NCBI GenBank assembly: GCA_934316545.1
Contig: CAKRDT010000011.1
Location: forward strand, 1 to 55,125
Reading direction: 5' to 3'
Length of the DNA stretch: 55,125 nucleotides
Origin: an uncultured Agathobacter sp.
GTDB taxonomy: Bacteria; Bacillota; Clostridia; Lachnospirales; Lachnospiraceae
This document shows positions 15,576-24,901 of this stretch, one piece after another (position 1 is the first letter of the stretch; each line of letters starts with the position of its first letter). The notes beneath the pieces are model-generated. The model searched no databases, was not told the DNA's origin, and saw only the letters and a program-made list of their open reading frames with translations. The translations under genes and the position numbers were made by a program.

Positions 15576-16232
15576 TTGAAATACAAGGAACTGGTAAACA
15601 ATAAAGAAATCAACGCATATTTAAAGAAGGGCGACGAGAATTTAGGACAGCTTGGTTTTACGGATCATTCCAAGGCACATTGTATGCAGGTGGCACATCA
15701 GGCGGGAAAGATATTGGAACGGTTCGGCTATCCGGAACATGATATTGAACTGGCAAAGATTGCAGGATTGATGCATGATATCGGAAATATGATCAATCGC
15801 ACACACCATGCGGAATATGGCGCACTGCTTGCCAATGAAATGTTAAAGAAAACGGATATGCCGCTGGAGGATCGAATCACGGTCGTATCGGCAATCGGAA
15901 ATCATGACGAATCGACCGGCGGACCAATCGATGTTGTTTCAGCGGCACTCATTATTGCGGATAAAACCGATGTAAGACGAAGCCGAGTACGCCAGAAAGA
16001 GAAAGCGTTATTTGACATTCACGATCGTGTGAATTATGCGGTGACAGAATCAAAGCTTAAGATTACCAAGGACAAATCAGTGATCGCGCTGAATCTGCAG
16101 ATTGATGAGAAAATCTGTTCTATGTATGACTATTTTGAAATTTTTCTCGAGCGCATGATGCTTTGTAGAAAATCCGCAGAAATTCTTGGTACGACCTTTA
16201 AACTGACGGTTAATGGACGCAAAGTTCTATAA
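15576..16232 (+). CDS. HD-domain phosphohydrolase
   Basis: The 218-residue protein has the HD metal-binding pattern: an early His in FTDHSKAHC, the HD pair in GLMHDIGNMINRTHH, a His in AIGNHDE and a final Asp in IIADKTDVRRSR. Such enzymes hydrolyse phosphomonoesters or nucleotides; the substrate is unknown. AAGGAG (15560-15565) best fits a TTG start at 15576; a GTG at 15555 has no ribosome binding site. A short hairpin (GAGCCT..AGGCTT) after the stop may be a weak terminator. Confidence 0.75.
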   Translation: MKYKELVNNKEINAYLKKGDENLGQLGFTDHSKAHCMQVAHQAGKILERFGYPEHDIELAKIAGLMHDIGNMINRTHHAEYGALLANEMLKKTDMPLEDRITVVSAIGNHDESTGGPIDVVSAALIIADKTDVRRSRVRQKEKALFDIHDRVNYAVTESKLKITKDKSVIALNLQIDEKICSMYDYFEIFLERMMLCRKSAEILGTTFKLTVNGRKVL

Positions 16233-16399
16233 GGTATTTCGTGAGCCTGTTCTGTAAAGACGGAGATAGGCTTATTATTATATCATTTTACGAATGCTTT
16301 ACACAAACAATACATAAAGATGATAGATGGGATAACACCCATTCCTGTATAATTTTGAATTAAATGCAGATATGTCATATTTCACATCAAGGAGAGACA

Positions 16400-17362
16400 A
16401 TGATTCGGAATCAGATACTGCAATGGATGATTGATCGATTGGAAAAATTGAAATCACCACAAAAGCGGGAGCAAATAAATCGATTGGATATACAGGAGAA
16501 GGAGATTGGAAATCAAATGAAAAACAAACCGCAAAAAGCAGAACCATATATGATGAACCGTGAATTATCATGGTTAAAGTTTAATGAGCGCGTATTGAAT
16601 GAAGCAGGTAACCCAAGGGTTCCTTTAGCGGAGAGACTCACGTTTGCTTCGATTTATCAGTCGAATCTGGATGAGTTTTACATGGTTCGTGTCGGTACAT
16701 TAATGGATCAGATGGAATCTTCCGAAGAAATCCGTGAAAATAAAACGAATATGACCAGCAAGGAGCAGGTAAAGGCAATCCTTGAGGCGACGCGTATTCT
16801 GGATAAAAAGAAAGATATGATCTATGAACAACTGATGGGAGAATTAGAGCCACAGGGAATTCGAATCATCAATTTTAACAGACTCTCCGGAGAAGAGGGA
16901 GAATTGTTAGAGACTTATTTTGATCAGGAGATCGCACCGTATTTGTCTGCCAACATTGTCAGCAAGCAGCAGCCGTTTCCGTTTTTAAAGAATAAGGAGA
17001 TTTATGCGGTGGCATTGCTTGCAACCAAGAGTAAAAAGACAAAAGTTGCCATCATTCCATGTAGTAACAATGTATTCAAGCGACTCATTGATATTCCGAC
17101 AAGACCGGGAACATTTATGCTTTCGGAGGAACTGATCTTACATTTCTTACCGAAGCTGTTTCCAAAGTATGAGATCGTGGAGAAGTCACTTCTTAGAATC
17201 ACGAGAAATGCAGATATTGACACAGAGACGATTTATGATGAGGATATGGATTACCGCGATGCGATGGAGAATCTGATCAAGCAGAGAAAACGTATGAATC
17301 CGGTGCGCATGGAATTATCCAGAGAGATTAACAAGAAGCTCGTTACCGGAATCTGTAAGTGA
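16400..17362 (+). pseudogene. ppk: Polyphosphate kinase 1, N-terminal half (interrupted by in-frame UGA)
   Basis: These 320 codons encode the N and H domains of PPK1, including MNRELSWLKFNERVLNEA and YQSNLDEFYMVRVGTLMDQ. PPK1 makes polyphosphate from ATP and is normally one protein of about 700 residues. Here a TGA at 17360-17362 stops translation at about residue 321, and the same frame continues without any indel into the catalytic half at 17369. The flanking reading, GICK-stop-VNVDKKHVF, suggests that the TGA replaced a CGA or similar codon. The start is taken at 16400 behind AAGGAGAG; 16517 (MKNKPQK) is a possible alternative. Confidence 0.75.
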
Positions 17363-17368
17363 GTCAAT

Positions 17369-18613
17369 GTGGACAAAAAGCATGTTTTTATGTCGAAAGT
17401 ACCGCTTGATATGTCCTTTGTATTTGCGATTCAAAATTACTTGAGAGTTCAGGGAAAGGAAAACTTATTCTTTGAAAAGAGAAGTCCTCGCATGACCGAT
17501 CAGTTAAATGACAAGGAGAGTCTGATCGGACAGATCGAGAAGAAGGACGTACTTCTTTCTTATCCGTTTGAGAACATTAAGTCGTTTACAAACCTTCTGA
17601 ATGAGGCAGCAAAGGACGAATCTGTTGTATCTATTAAGATGACACTGTATCGTCTCGCGGACAAGAGTCAGATTGTCGATGCCCTTGTCGATGCTGCTGA
17701 AAACGGCAAAGAAGTTGTCGTTCTGGTGGAACTTCGTGCAAGGTTTGATGAGGAGAGTAACATTGAATACTCCAGAAAACTTGAAGAAGCTGGATGCCGC
17801 GTGATCTACGGATTAAACGGCTACAAGGTTCATTCCAAACTTTGCCTGATTACCAGAAAAACAGACAACGGCCTGTCTTATATCACACAGATCGGAACCG
17901 GAAATTATAATGAGAAGACTTCGAAATTATATACCGATTTATCGCTGATTACGGCAAATGAAGAGATTGGCAAAGAGGCAGCGGAGGTATTTGCCTGTCT
18001 TCTTCGCGGAGAAACGATTGAGGAAACACATCGGCTTTTGGTTGCACCAAAGTGCCTGCAGAATAAGGTCCTTGCGCTGATTGATGAAGAAATCGAACAT
18101 GCGAAAAATAATGAGCCGGCGTATGTCGGAATTAAGATCAATTCACTGACGGACAAAGACATCATTGAGAAGCTTGTGGAGGCATCACAGGCCGGAGTAA
18201 AGATTGAGATGATCGTCCGCGGAATCTGCTGCATGATTCCGGAAATCAAAGGATATACCGAAAATATTACGGTTATCAGTATTGTCGGAAGATTTCTGGA
18301 ACACTCAAGAATCTATCGTTTCGGAACGCCGGAAAGAGAAAAAGTATACATCGCTTCGGCAGATTATATGACCAGAAACACATTGCGCCGCGTCGAGGTG
18401 GCGGCACCGGTTCTTGACGATCAGCTGCGCGAAAAACTTGATTTCATGTTTGATACGATGATGAAAGATGATGAAAAGAGCAAGCGTCTGAATGCGAAGG
18501 GCAATTACGAGGATCGAAAGGTAAATGAGAAAACCATCGATTCACAGGAATTGTTCTATGAGATGGCGTATGAGAATGCGGCCAAACTTGATAACGTACA
18601 TAAATTCATGTAG
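17369..18613 (+). pseudogene. ppk: Polyphosphate kinase 1, catalytic C-terminal half
   Basis: These 414 codons, in the same frame as the upstream half, encode the C1 and C2 catalytic domains. The phosphorylated His lies in GYKVHSKLCLI and the second active-site His in FLEHSRIYRF; ARFDEESNIEYSRKLEEAG and QIGTGNYNEKTSKLYTDLSL are also typical. A GTG at 17369 could restart translation, but no clear ribosome binding site precedes it. The downstream coding sequence is otherwise undamaged, so the nonsense change is recent, or the stop is read through, or it is a sequencing error. Confidence 0.75.
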
Positions 18614-18622
18614 TACTGTGTA

Positions 18623-18656
18623 AGCCTGTTTTGTGCATACAAAATAGGCTTTTTCT
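18623..18656 (+). terminator. Terminator after ppk
   Basis: AGCCTGTTTTGT-GCAT-ACAAAATAGGCT is a 12-bp stem with one G-U pair, followed by TTTTTCTTT. It closely resembles the attenuator hairpin at 13137 in sequence. Confidence 0.85.
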
Positions 18657-18740
18657 TTACTTTAGCACGTTATTATGATAAAATCTAAATGAATAGTTAT
18701 AAACGATTTCTGCATAAAGTGAAATGACGAGGAGAAACGG

Positions 18741-20696
18741 ATGAGAAAAACGATTAAAGGAAAGATAACGGTACAGACGATTATGTATCTGTTAGTGGCA
18801 CTGGTAATTTGTGAACTGGTCAGTGTCGTTACACTTAATGCAAACATGACATCACAGAGTAAACTGTATATAAATGCAGAGGCGCAGACTAATGCCGGTG
18901 TCGTGAACGAGTGGCTGATTGAGCAGGGAAATATTGCTCATACAATCACGAATGCGGTAGCATTTATGAATACGAAGGATCCGGATACGATCATGAATTA
19001 TCTGGAGAAGAACTTAAGTGAGAATAAAGATGCCCTCATGTATTATGTGTGCTTTGGATATGACGGAGGTGTGCTTCCGGCGGATCATTCCAAACTCGAT
19101 CTGGATCCTACGACGCGAGACTGGTGGAAGCAGGCGATTGCTAAGAACGGTCTGATCTACACGGCTCCTTACAAGGACTTTGCAAGTGGAAATATGATCG
19201 TAACCGTTGCGGAACCGTTGAAGATTCAGGGAGAGCAGGCGGTATTTTTAGCGGATATCACATTGGAGACGCTGACCAATCAGGTGAAGAAAGTGAGTAC
19301 GGATGAGAACCTGCAAGGCTTTCTTCTGGATGCAGACGGTGCGGTCGTGTCGCATGAGAATGAAGATTTTCTTCCGAAAGAAGAGGGAAATACGATCCTT
19401 TCGGATGCATTGAATACCGATGTATGCAACGTGTCGGAACTTAGAGATTACGACGGAAGGATGAAATTTGTAAGCACCGCAAGCGTGGATGCAACCGGCT
19501 GGACGTTCGGTGTTACGGAAGATAAGGCTGTTATCACGAAACAGATTGCAAGAAATTTGATCATCGTGATTGCTTTGGGACTTGTTATGTTGATCGTGGT
19601 GGCCGTAATGACTGCGGTCAGCGTTCGAAAGAGTCTTGCCCCGATGGAAACGATGAAGAAGTTTGTCAAGGAGAAAGTGATCGGAACGCAGATCTGCCAC
19701 AAGCAGAAAAACGAGATTGCGGAGATCCGTTATCTGATTCAGGAGATGGAAGATAAATTTATCGGTGTCATCCGTCAGACAAAGGCAGAGTCCGACAATA
19801 TTCATGAGCGTATGCAGGGAACGAACAGTAAAGTGGTTTCCATTAACGAGAATATTATGGAGATTGGTGCTGCGATGGAAGAGACCGGCGCCAACATCGA
19901 TTCACAGACTGCAAATATTACAATGATCGATGAAGCCTGTGAATCTGCGGCTCAAAGTATTATCCATCTTGCTGATGAAGCGCAGGAGATGGCAGCGAAT
20001 GCAAAAGAAGTTGCCCACCGGGTGGAGAGTATGGCGAAGGAGTTACTGGAAGACAAAGAGAGTGCGACGCAGGTGGCAGCCGAGAGTAAGGAACGTATGC
20101 AGAAAGCAATGCAGGGAGCAGAAGTGATTGGAGAGATTGCCAATGTTTCTTCTGCAATTCAGGAGATTGCATCGCAGACCAATCTTCTTGCATTGAATGC
20201 ATCGATCGAAGCTGCAAGAGCCGGAGAGGCCGGTAAAGGATTTGCGGTTGTAGCGGAAGAAATTAAGAAACTCAGTGAGGATACCGACGAGGAAATCAGT
20301 AAGGTAAATGATCTTACGGCAAAGGTATTTGAGAGCGTGAAGGCTTTGTCCAGAGAAAGCAATGCGGTTCTTGAATTTATCAACGGCACGGTAATGAGTG
20401 ATTACAATAAATTAGAGACTCTTGTGACCGAGTATCAGAAGGACACAGATTATTATAATCAGGCCAGTGAAAGCATCGGTGCTTCGGCAGAAAATGTGCG
20501 TGATTCCGTTGATTCCATTAATGAGATGATTGATTCGATCAGTACGGCGCAGAAAGAATTGTCGGATGCGGCAACAAGTGTAAATGAGAACCTGCAGAAG
20601 ATTACCTATTCCAGCGAGAATATGTCGCAGGAGACAAAAGAAGTATTGGAAAGTGTAAATTCTTTGCAGGAAACCATGCAGAGCTTTCAGGTATAA
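18741..20696 (+). CDS. Methyl-accepting chemotaxis protein with dCache sensor
   Basis: The 651-residue receptor has a first transmembrane helix (about residues 11-33), an extracellular double-Cache-like domain with [12 protein letters not shown] and [20 protein letters not shown], a second transmembrane helix (about 272-297), a HAMP-like linker and a long signalling coiled coil. The hairpin tip [20 protein letters not shown] is the site that docks CheA and CheW. dCache domains with this pattern often bind amino acids; the ligand here is inferred only. No chemotaxis or flagellar genes lie nearby, so it is an orphan receptor. Confidence 0.93.
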   Translation: MRKTIKGKITVQTIMYLLVALVICELVSVVTLNANMTSQSKLYINAEAQTNAGVVNEWLIEQGNIAHTITNAVAFMNTKDPDTIMNYLEKNLSENKDALMYYVCFGYDGGVLPADHSKLDLDPTTRDWWKQAIAKNGLIYTAPYKDFASGNMIVTVAEPLKIQGEQAVFLADITLETLTNQVKKVSTDENLQGFLLDADGAVVSHENEDFLPKEEGNTILSDALNTDVCNVSELRDYDGRMKFVSTASVDATGWTFGVTEDKAVITKQIARNLIIVIALGLVMLIVVAVMTAVSVRKSLAPMETMKKFVKEKVIGTQICHKQKNEIAEIRYLIQEMEDKFIGVIRQTKAESDNIHERMQGTNSKVVSINENIMEIGAAMEETGANIDSQTANITMIDEACESAAQSIIHLADEAQEMAANAKEVAHRVESMAKELLEDKESATQVAAESKERMQKAMQGAEVIGEIANVSSAIQEIASQTNLLALNASIEAARAGEAGKGFAVVAEEIKKLSEDTDEEISKVNDLTAKVFESVKALSRESNAVLEFINGTVMSDYNKLETLVTEYQKDTDYYNQASESIGASAENVRDSVDSINEMIDSISTAQKELSDAATSVNENLQKITYSSENMSQETKEVLESVNSLQETMQSFQV

Positions 20697-20756
20697 AGTT
20701 ATGGTTGCTTAACTTGCAGAAAGCAACTATAATAAAACAGAACATGCAGAAGCTTA

Positions 20757-20790
20757 CCAGCAGGCAATCATCTGATTGCCTGCCTTGTTT
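20757..20790 (+). terminator. Terminator after the chemoreceptor gene
   Basis: A perfect 11-bp stem GCAGGCAATCA-TC-TGATTGCCTGC is followed by CTTGTTT. A second hairpin, ATGGTTGCTT / AAGCAACTAT, lies just upstream at 20701-20730. Confidence 0.85.
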
Positions 20791-20872
20791 ATAAAAAGCA
20801 GTATTTTTTTCACTTTTGGGATAAAATAAGTATCGTTTGATCGTGGAATGCAATGAGTAAGGGGGCAGAAAT

Positions 20873-21745
20873 TTGAAGAAGATAGGAATTATGACGGACA
20901 GCCACAGTGGTATTTTGGAGAAGGAGGCGCAGGAAAATCATATTTATGTGCTTCCGATGCCTTTTCTTGTGAATGGAGACCTTCACCTTGAAGGCGTAAG
21001 TATGACAAGAAGCGAGTTTTACGGGAAGCTTCGGGAAGGTATTGATGTGGCAACTTCGCAGCCATCGCCGCAGGACGTGATGGAGATGTGGGATACGATG
21101 TTAAAAGAATACGATGAGATCGTCTACATCCCGATCAGCAGCGGACTCAGCGGATCGTGCATGACAGCACAGGCTTTGGCGAAGGACGAGCCGTATGAAG
21201 GCAGAGTGTTTGTTGTGGACAATGGCCGTTGTTCGACCCCGCTTCATCAATCGGTTCTTGATGCGATAAAGATGATCAAGGCGGAATATACCGCGGAGCA
21301 GATCAAGAAGCGGCTTGAGGAGACGAAAGAACAGATGATTATTTACGTCGGATTAAGCACGCTGGAGTATCTGAAAAAGGGAGGGCGGATTAAGGCTGGT
21401 GTGGCAACCATCGCAAATGTGCTCAATATTAAGCCTGTGATGAAGTTTACAACCGGAACACTGGATGTCTATCAGAAGTGTCGAGGTATGAAGAATGCAC
21501 GTAAGGCGATGATCGATGCGATGAAAACGGAATTTGAGACAACTTTTAAGAAAGCGTATGACGCTGGTAAAATTCATCTTCTGGCGGCATCAAGCTGTGT
21601 CGCGGAAGTGACGGAGGAATGGGTAAACCAGATCAAGGAGAATTTTCCGGGGATGGAGGTCCGGTGTGATGAATTGTCATGTGGACTGTCCTGCCATATC
21701 GGACCGGATGGCCTTGGAATCGGCTGCTCGGTCGATCCTCTGTAG
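20873..21745 (+). CDS. DegV-family fatty-acid-binding protein
   Basis: The 290-residue protein starts with the DegV signature KIGIMTDSHSGI, then TSQPSPQDVMEMW, IPISSGLSGSCMTAQ and LEYLKKGGRI. DegV/FakB proteins bind a fatty acid and can present it to the kinase FakA for phospholipid synthesis. No fakA is seen nearby. The start is a TTG at 20873 behind AAGGGGGC. Confidence 0.88.
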   Translation: MKKIGIMTDSHSGILEKEAQENHIYVLPMPFLVNGDLHLEGVSMTRSEFYGKLREGIDVATSQPSPQDVMEMWDTMLKEYDEIVYIPISSGLSGSCMTAQALAKDEPYEGRVFVVDNGRCSTPLHQSVLDAIKMIKAEYTAEQIKKRLEETKEQMIIYVGLSTLEYLKKGGRIKAGVATIANVLNIKPVMKFTTGTLDVYQKCRGMKNARKAMIDAMKTEFETTFKKAYDAGKIHLLAASSCVAEVTEEWVNQIKENFPGMEVRCDELSCGLSCHIGPDGLGIGCSVDPL

Positions 21746-21853
21746 GCGGGAGTGTTCTTTTTTAAAATTGACTTTTCTCTATGGTAAAAGATAAAACGAA
21801 AAATAAAGATATTCGTAAATAAAGATGGAAGAAACCGGATTTTTGGTATAAAA

Positions 21854-21887
21854 TAGACTTGGAATGTTTCGATGCGTTCCAAGTCTA
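21854..21887 (+). promoter_or_regulatory. Leader hairpin before galM
   Basis: TAGACTTGGAA and TTCCAAGTCTA form a perfect 11-bp stem with a 12-nt loop, 24 bp before the galM start. The TATAAAAT at about 21848-21855 overlaps its left edge. No T-run follows, so it is more likely an operator or mRNA-stabilising hairpin than a terminator. Confidence 0.45.
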
Positions 21888-21910
21888 AATTTCGTTCAGG
21901 GGGTAAACTT

Positions 21911-22954
21911 ATGAAAACAGAATCTTTTGGAACAACGGCGAGTGGTGTTAAAGCAACTCTCTATACATTGGAGAATAAAAATCATACAGTAGTGAAAGTG
22001 ACAGACTTTGGGGCAACTCTTGTATCGGTTCTCTATGCAGATAAAGAGGGAAAAATGCGTGATATGGTGCTCGGTTATGATGATGCGGGTGCATACGAGA
22101 AAGGGACAAGCTGCTTCGGGGCAACGATCGGACGTAACGGAAACCGGATCAAAGATGCCCGTGTAACGATTGGCGGTAAAGAATGGATCATTGAGGCAAA
22201 TGAAGGTAAGAACAGCCTTCACAGTGGAAGCAACGGATTTAACCATCTGATGTGGGAGATGAAGGAGAGCGGCGATCAGTTTGTTTCCTTCTACCATTAC
22301 AGTCCGCAGGAGGAACAGGGATTTCCTGGAAATATGCATATTACCGTAACCTATACATTGGACGATGAGGACACGATCCATATCGCATACGATGCAAAAG
22401 CGGATGCCGATACGGTTATGAATTTTACAAACCATAGCTATTTTAATCTTGCAGGACATGACAGCGGTGTGATGGAGGATCAGAAGTTACAGATTATGGC
22501 GGATGCCTATACACCGGTTGTGGATTCCCATGCGATTCCGACCGGAGAGATTGTACCGGTAGCAGGAACGCCTATGGATTTTACAACGATGAAACCGATC
22601 GGTCAGGATATTCGGGAGGATTTTGATCAGTTGAAATATACCGGTGGATACGATCATAATTATGTATTGTCCGATCAGCCGGGAACCATGCGTCAGATGG
22701 CGAAAGCCGAGTGTGCTGCAAGCGGTATTGCATTGGATGCGTATACAGATTGCTGCGGTGTTCAGTTTTATGCAGGTAATTTTATCGGTACACAGCCGGG
22801 CAAGGGAGGAGCAACGTATGGTGACCGCCATGGCTTCTGCCTTGAGTCGCAGTTCTATCCGAATGCGGTAAATGAAAAGAATTTCCCGTCTCCGGTCGTA
22901 CCTGCAAATACAGAGTATCATTCGGAAACAAAGTATCATTTTTATCATATGTAA
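21911..22954 (+). CDS. galM: Aldose 1-epimerase (mutarotase)
   Basis: The 347-residue beta-sandwich enzyme interconverts alpha and beta anomers of galactose or glucose, feeding the Leloir pathway. Visible landmarks are FGATIGRNGNRI, HSGSNGFNHLMWE with the substrate-binding His, NFTNHSYFNLAG with the catalytic His near 174, and CLESQFYPNAVN with the catalytic Glu near 312. The ATG at 21911 follows AGGGGGT. A GAGCGCCC-AACA-GGGCGCTC hairpin follows the stop at 22970-22989, lacking a long T-run. Confidence 0.9.
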   Translation: MKTESFGTTASGVKATLYTLENKNHTVVKVTDFGATLVSVLYADKEGKMRDMVLGYDDAGAYEKGTSCFGATIGRNGNRIKDARVTIGGKEWIIEANEGKNSLHSGSNGFNHLMWEMKESGDQFVSFYHYSPQEEQGFPGNMHITVTYTLDDEDTIHIAYDAKADADTVMNFTNHSYFNLAGHDSGVMEDQKLQIMADAYTPVVDSHAIPTGEIVPVAGTPMDFTTMKPIGQDIREDFDQLKYTGGYDHNYVLSDQPGTMRQMAKAECAASGIALDAYTDCCGVQFYAGNFIGTQPGKGGATYGDRHGFCLESQFYPNAVNEKNFPSPVVPANTEYHSETKYHFYHM

Positions 22955-22969
22955 GATGCAATCACCCGG

Positions 22970-22989
22970 AGCGCCCAACAGGGCGCTCT
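22970..22989 (+). terminator. Short GC-rich hairpin between galM and the MATE gene
   Basis: GAGCGCCC-AACA-GGGCGCTC is a perfect 8-bp stem. Only TGCTTATG follows, so termination would be weak. Confidence 0.5.
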
Positions 22990-23068
22990 GCTTATGTATC
23001 ATTGTGTGTGATGTGGGAGAAGAACGATGGTTCCCACAAATTTTGAAGTTAGAATGGAAGTGTGAGCG

Positions 23069-24424
23069 TTGAAGAAAAACAAATACGAAATTGATATGTG
23101 CAATGGCTCCATTATGGACAAATTGATTTCCTTTGCACTGCCACTCATGTTGTCAGGAATCCTGCAGCTGATGTTCAATGCAGTGGATCTCGTGGTCGTG
23201 GGACATTTCAGCGGTCAGGAGGCACTTGCTGCGGTTGGTTCCACTACAGCACTGATCGCGGTATTTACCAATTTGTTTATTGGAATTTCACTCGGTGCGA
23301 ATGTGCTTGCGGCGCGCTTTTATGCTGCCGGACGGGAGAAAGAGATGTCGGAGACGGTACATACATCGATCATGCTGGCACTGATCAGTGGCGTGGCGAT
23401 GGCAATCGTTGGTGTCATCTTTGCCAAAGGGGCTTTGCAGCTGATGGATACACCGGACAATGTCATTGATTTATCGACTCTTTATATGCGTATTTATTTT
23501 ATGGGAATGCCGTTTTTTATGTTGTATAACTACGGTGCGGCAATCCTGCGTGCGGTGGGGGATACCAAGAGACCGCTCTTGTTTTTGATTGTTTCAGGTG
23601 TGTCCAATGCGATACTGAACATGATTCTTGTTATTGTATTTAACCTTGGGGTTGCCGGTGTTGCGATCGGTACCGTCATGTCACAGCTGATGTCATGCGT
23701 GCTGGTACTCCGCTGCCTGTGTAAGACACAAAGCAGTTATCAGCTGCATTTGGATCGGCTTGCGATCAAAGGGGATTATGTAAAGCTGATTTTTCAGGTT
23801 GGCATTCCGGCGGGAATTCAGAGTACGGTGATTAATTTTTCCAATGTTTTGCTGCAATCATCCGTCAATTCATTTGGAGCGACTGCGATGGCGGGATATA
23901 CAGCGGCCAATAATCTGCTCGGATTTTTGTATGTATCGGTGAATGCGGTAACACAGGCCTGCATGAGCTTTACCAGTCAGAATTACGGAGTCGGAAAGTA
24001 TAAGAGAATGGATCGCGTACTTTTGGATTGCCTGGGGTTAACGGTCGTTGTGGCAGGTGTGCTTGGAGGGGGTGTTTACCTGTTCGGACCGCAGATACTT
24101 CGTATCTACACGAGCGAGGCCGATGTTATTTCCTGTGGAATGGAGATTCTTTCCATTACAACGATTCCGTATTTTCTATGCGGAATCATGGATCTGTTCC
24201 CGGGATCACTCCGTGGAATGGGATATTCGGCGGTGCCGATGGTCTTATCGGTAATCGGAACGGTCGGCACGAGAATTTTGTGGATTTATGGATTTTTTCC
24301 GTATAACCGGACATTGTTTTTTCTGTTCATATCCTATCCGGGATCCTGGCTCATTACGATCGTGATGCAGGTAATCTGTTATCTGTATGTGCGCAAACGC
24401 TGTGTTGGCGTACAAAAGGTGTAA
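23069..24424 (+). CDS. MATE-family multidrug/Na+ antiporter
   Basis: The 451-residue membrane protein has about 12 transmembrane segments and MATE features: the opening ISFALPLMLSGILQLMFNAVDLVVVG, FFMLYNYGAAILRAVGDTKRPL at the end of the first half, and CGIMDLFPGSLRGMGYSAVPM in the second. It probably exports cationic drugs or metabolites against sodium or protons. The start is taken at the TTG at 23069 behind GGAAG; an ATG at 23096 is a possible alternative. Confidence 0.9.
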   Translation: MKKNKYEIDMCNGSIMDKLISFALPLMLSGILQLMFNAVDLVVVGHFSGQEALAAVGSTTALIAVFTNLFIGISLGANVLAARFYAAGREKEMSETVHTSIMLALISGVAMAIVGVIFAKGALQLMDTPDNVIDLSTLYMRIYFMGMPFFMLYNYGAAILRAVGDTKRPLLFLIVSGVSNAILNMILVIVFNLGVAGVAIGTVMSQLMSCVLVLRCLCKTQSSYQLHLDRLAIKGDYVKLIFQVGIPAGIQSTVINFSNVLLQSSVNSFGATAMAGYTAANNLLGFLYVSVNAVTQACMSFTSQNYGVGKYKRMDRVLLDCLGLTVVVAGVLGGGVYLFGPQILRIYTSEADVISCGMEILSITTIPYFLCGIMDLFPGSLRGMGYSAVPMVLSVIGTVGTRILWIYGFFPYNRTLFFLFISYPGSWLITIVMQVICYLYVRKRCVGVQKV

Positions 24425-24497
24425 ATCGAGCGGGCAGATTTATAAATAATATAAGAAAAAATAATACACTGCTTTGGTAAAGTGTGAAACAAAACAG

Positions 24498-24526
24498 TTG
24501 ACGGAAGTAATTTTACACGCTACTAT
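24498..24526 (+). promoter_or_regulatory. Promoter of the glycine riboswitch transcript
   Basis: TTGACG (24498-24503), 17 bp, TACTAT (24521-24526), placing the start just before the first aptamer. Confidence 0.65.
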
Positions 24527-24535
24527 ACTCTATAG

Positions 24536-24722
24536 AGCAATTTCGAGACGAAGTTTGCAGGAAAACGACGAAAGTCTACCGAAGGAGTAAAACTCTCAGG
24601 TGCCGGTCGGACCGGTGCAACTGTAAATGGATCGACTCTCTGGAGACACCCGTAAAAAGCGGGGGCCGAAGGTGCAACATACGTAAGACGTATGAATCTC
24701 TCAGGCAACAGGACAGAGAAGA
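24536..24722 (+). ncRNA. Tandem glycine riboswitch (gcvT motif)
   Basis: Two glycine aptamers lie head to tail. The first contains CCGAAGGAGTAAAACTCTCA and the second CTCTCTGGAGA, GCCGAAGGTGCAAC and CTCTCAGGCAACAGGACAGAG, all highly conserved in this class. The RNA precedes an AGCS symporter gene, a common target. Downstream, GAAGATAT can pair with ATATCTTC at 24738-24745 or with GATATCTT at 24771-24778, and a perfect AGTGGATAAC-G-GTTATCCACT hairpin followed by CTATTTTG lies at about 24778-24805. These are the likely expression platform. By analogy with transport genes I expect glycine to switch expression off. Confidence 0.93.
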
Positions 24723-24901
24723 TATCTTAATACCTATCAATATCTTCATTTTCGTGCGATATGCACGGAGATATCTTAGTGGATAACGGTTATCCACTCT
24801 ATTTTGTTCATAATCTGGAGTTCTATTTCGTATCTTATTTTATCCGGGAGTTTAGAAATGCTGACAATTTACAATCTGAAAAGAGAGGTAGGATTAGAAC
24901 A

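Noticed and set aside
17360..17362. Selenocysteine at the ppk UGA
   Set aside because: Polyphosphate kinase has no known selenoprotein form, the site should hold a basic residue, and no SECIS-like hairpin follows.
24761..24901. 47-residue N-terminal extension of the second AGCS symporter
   Set aside because: It lies in the riboswitch expression platform and is not part of the conserved AGCS N-terminus.
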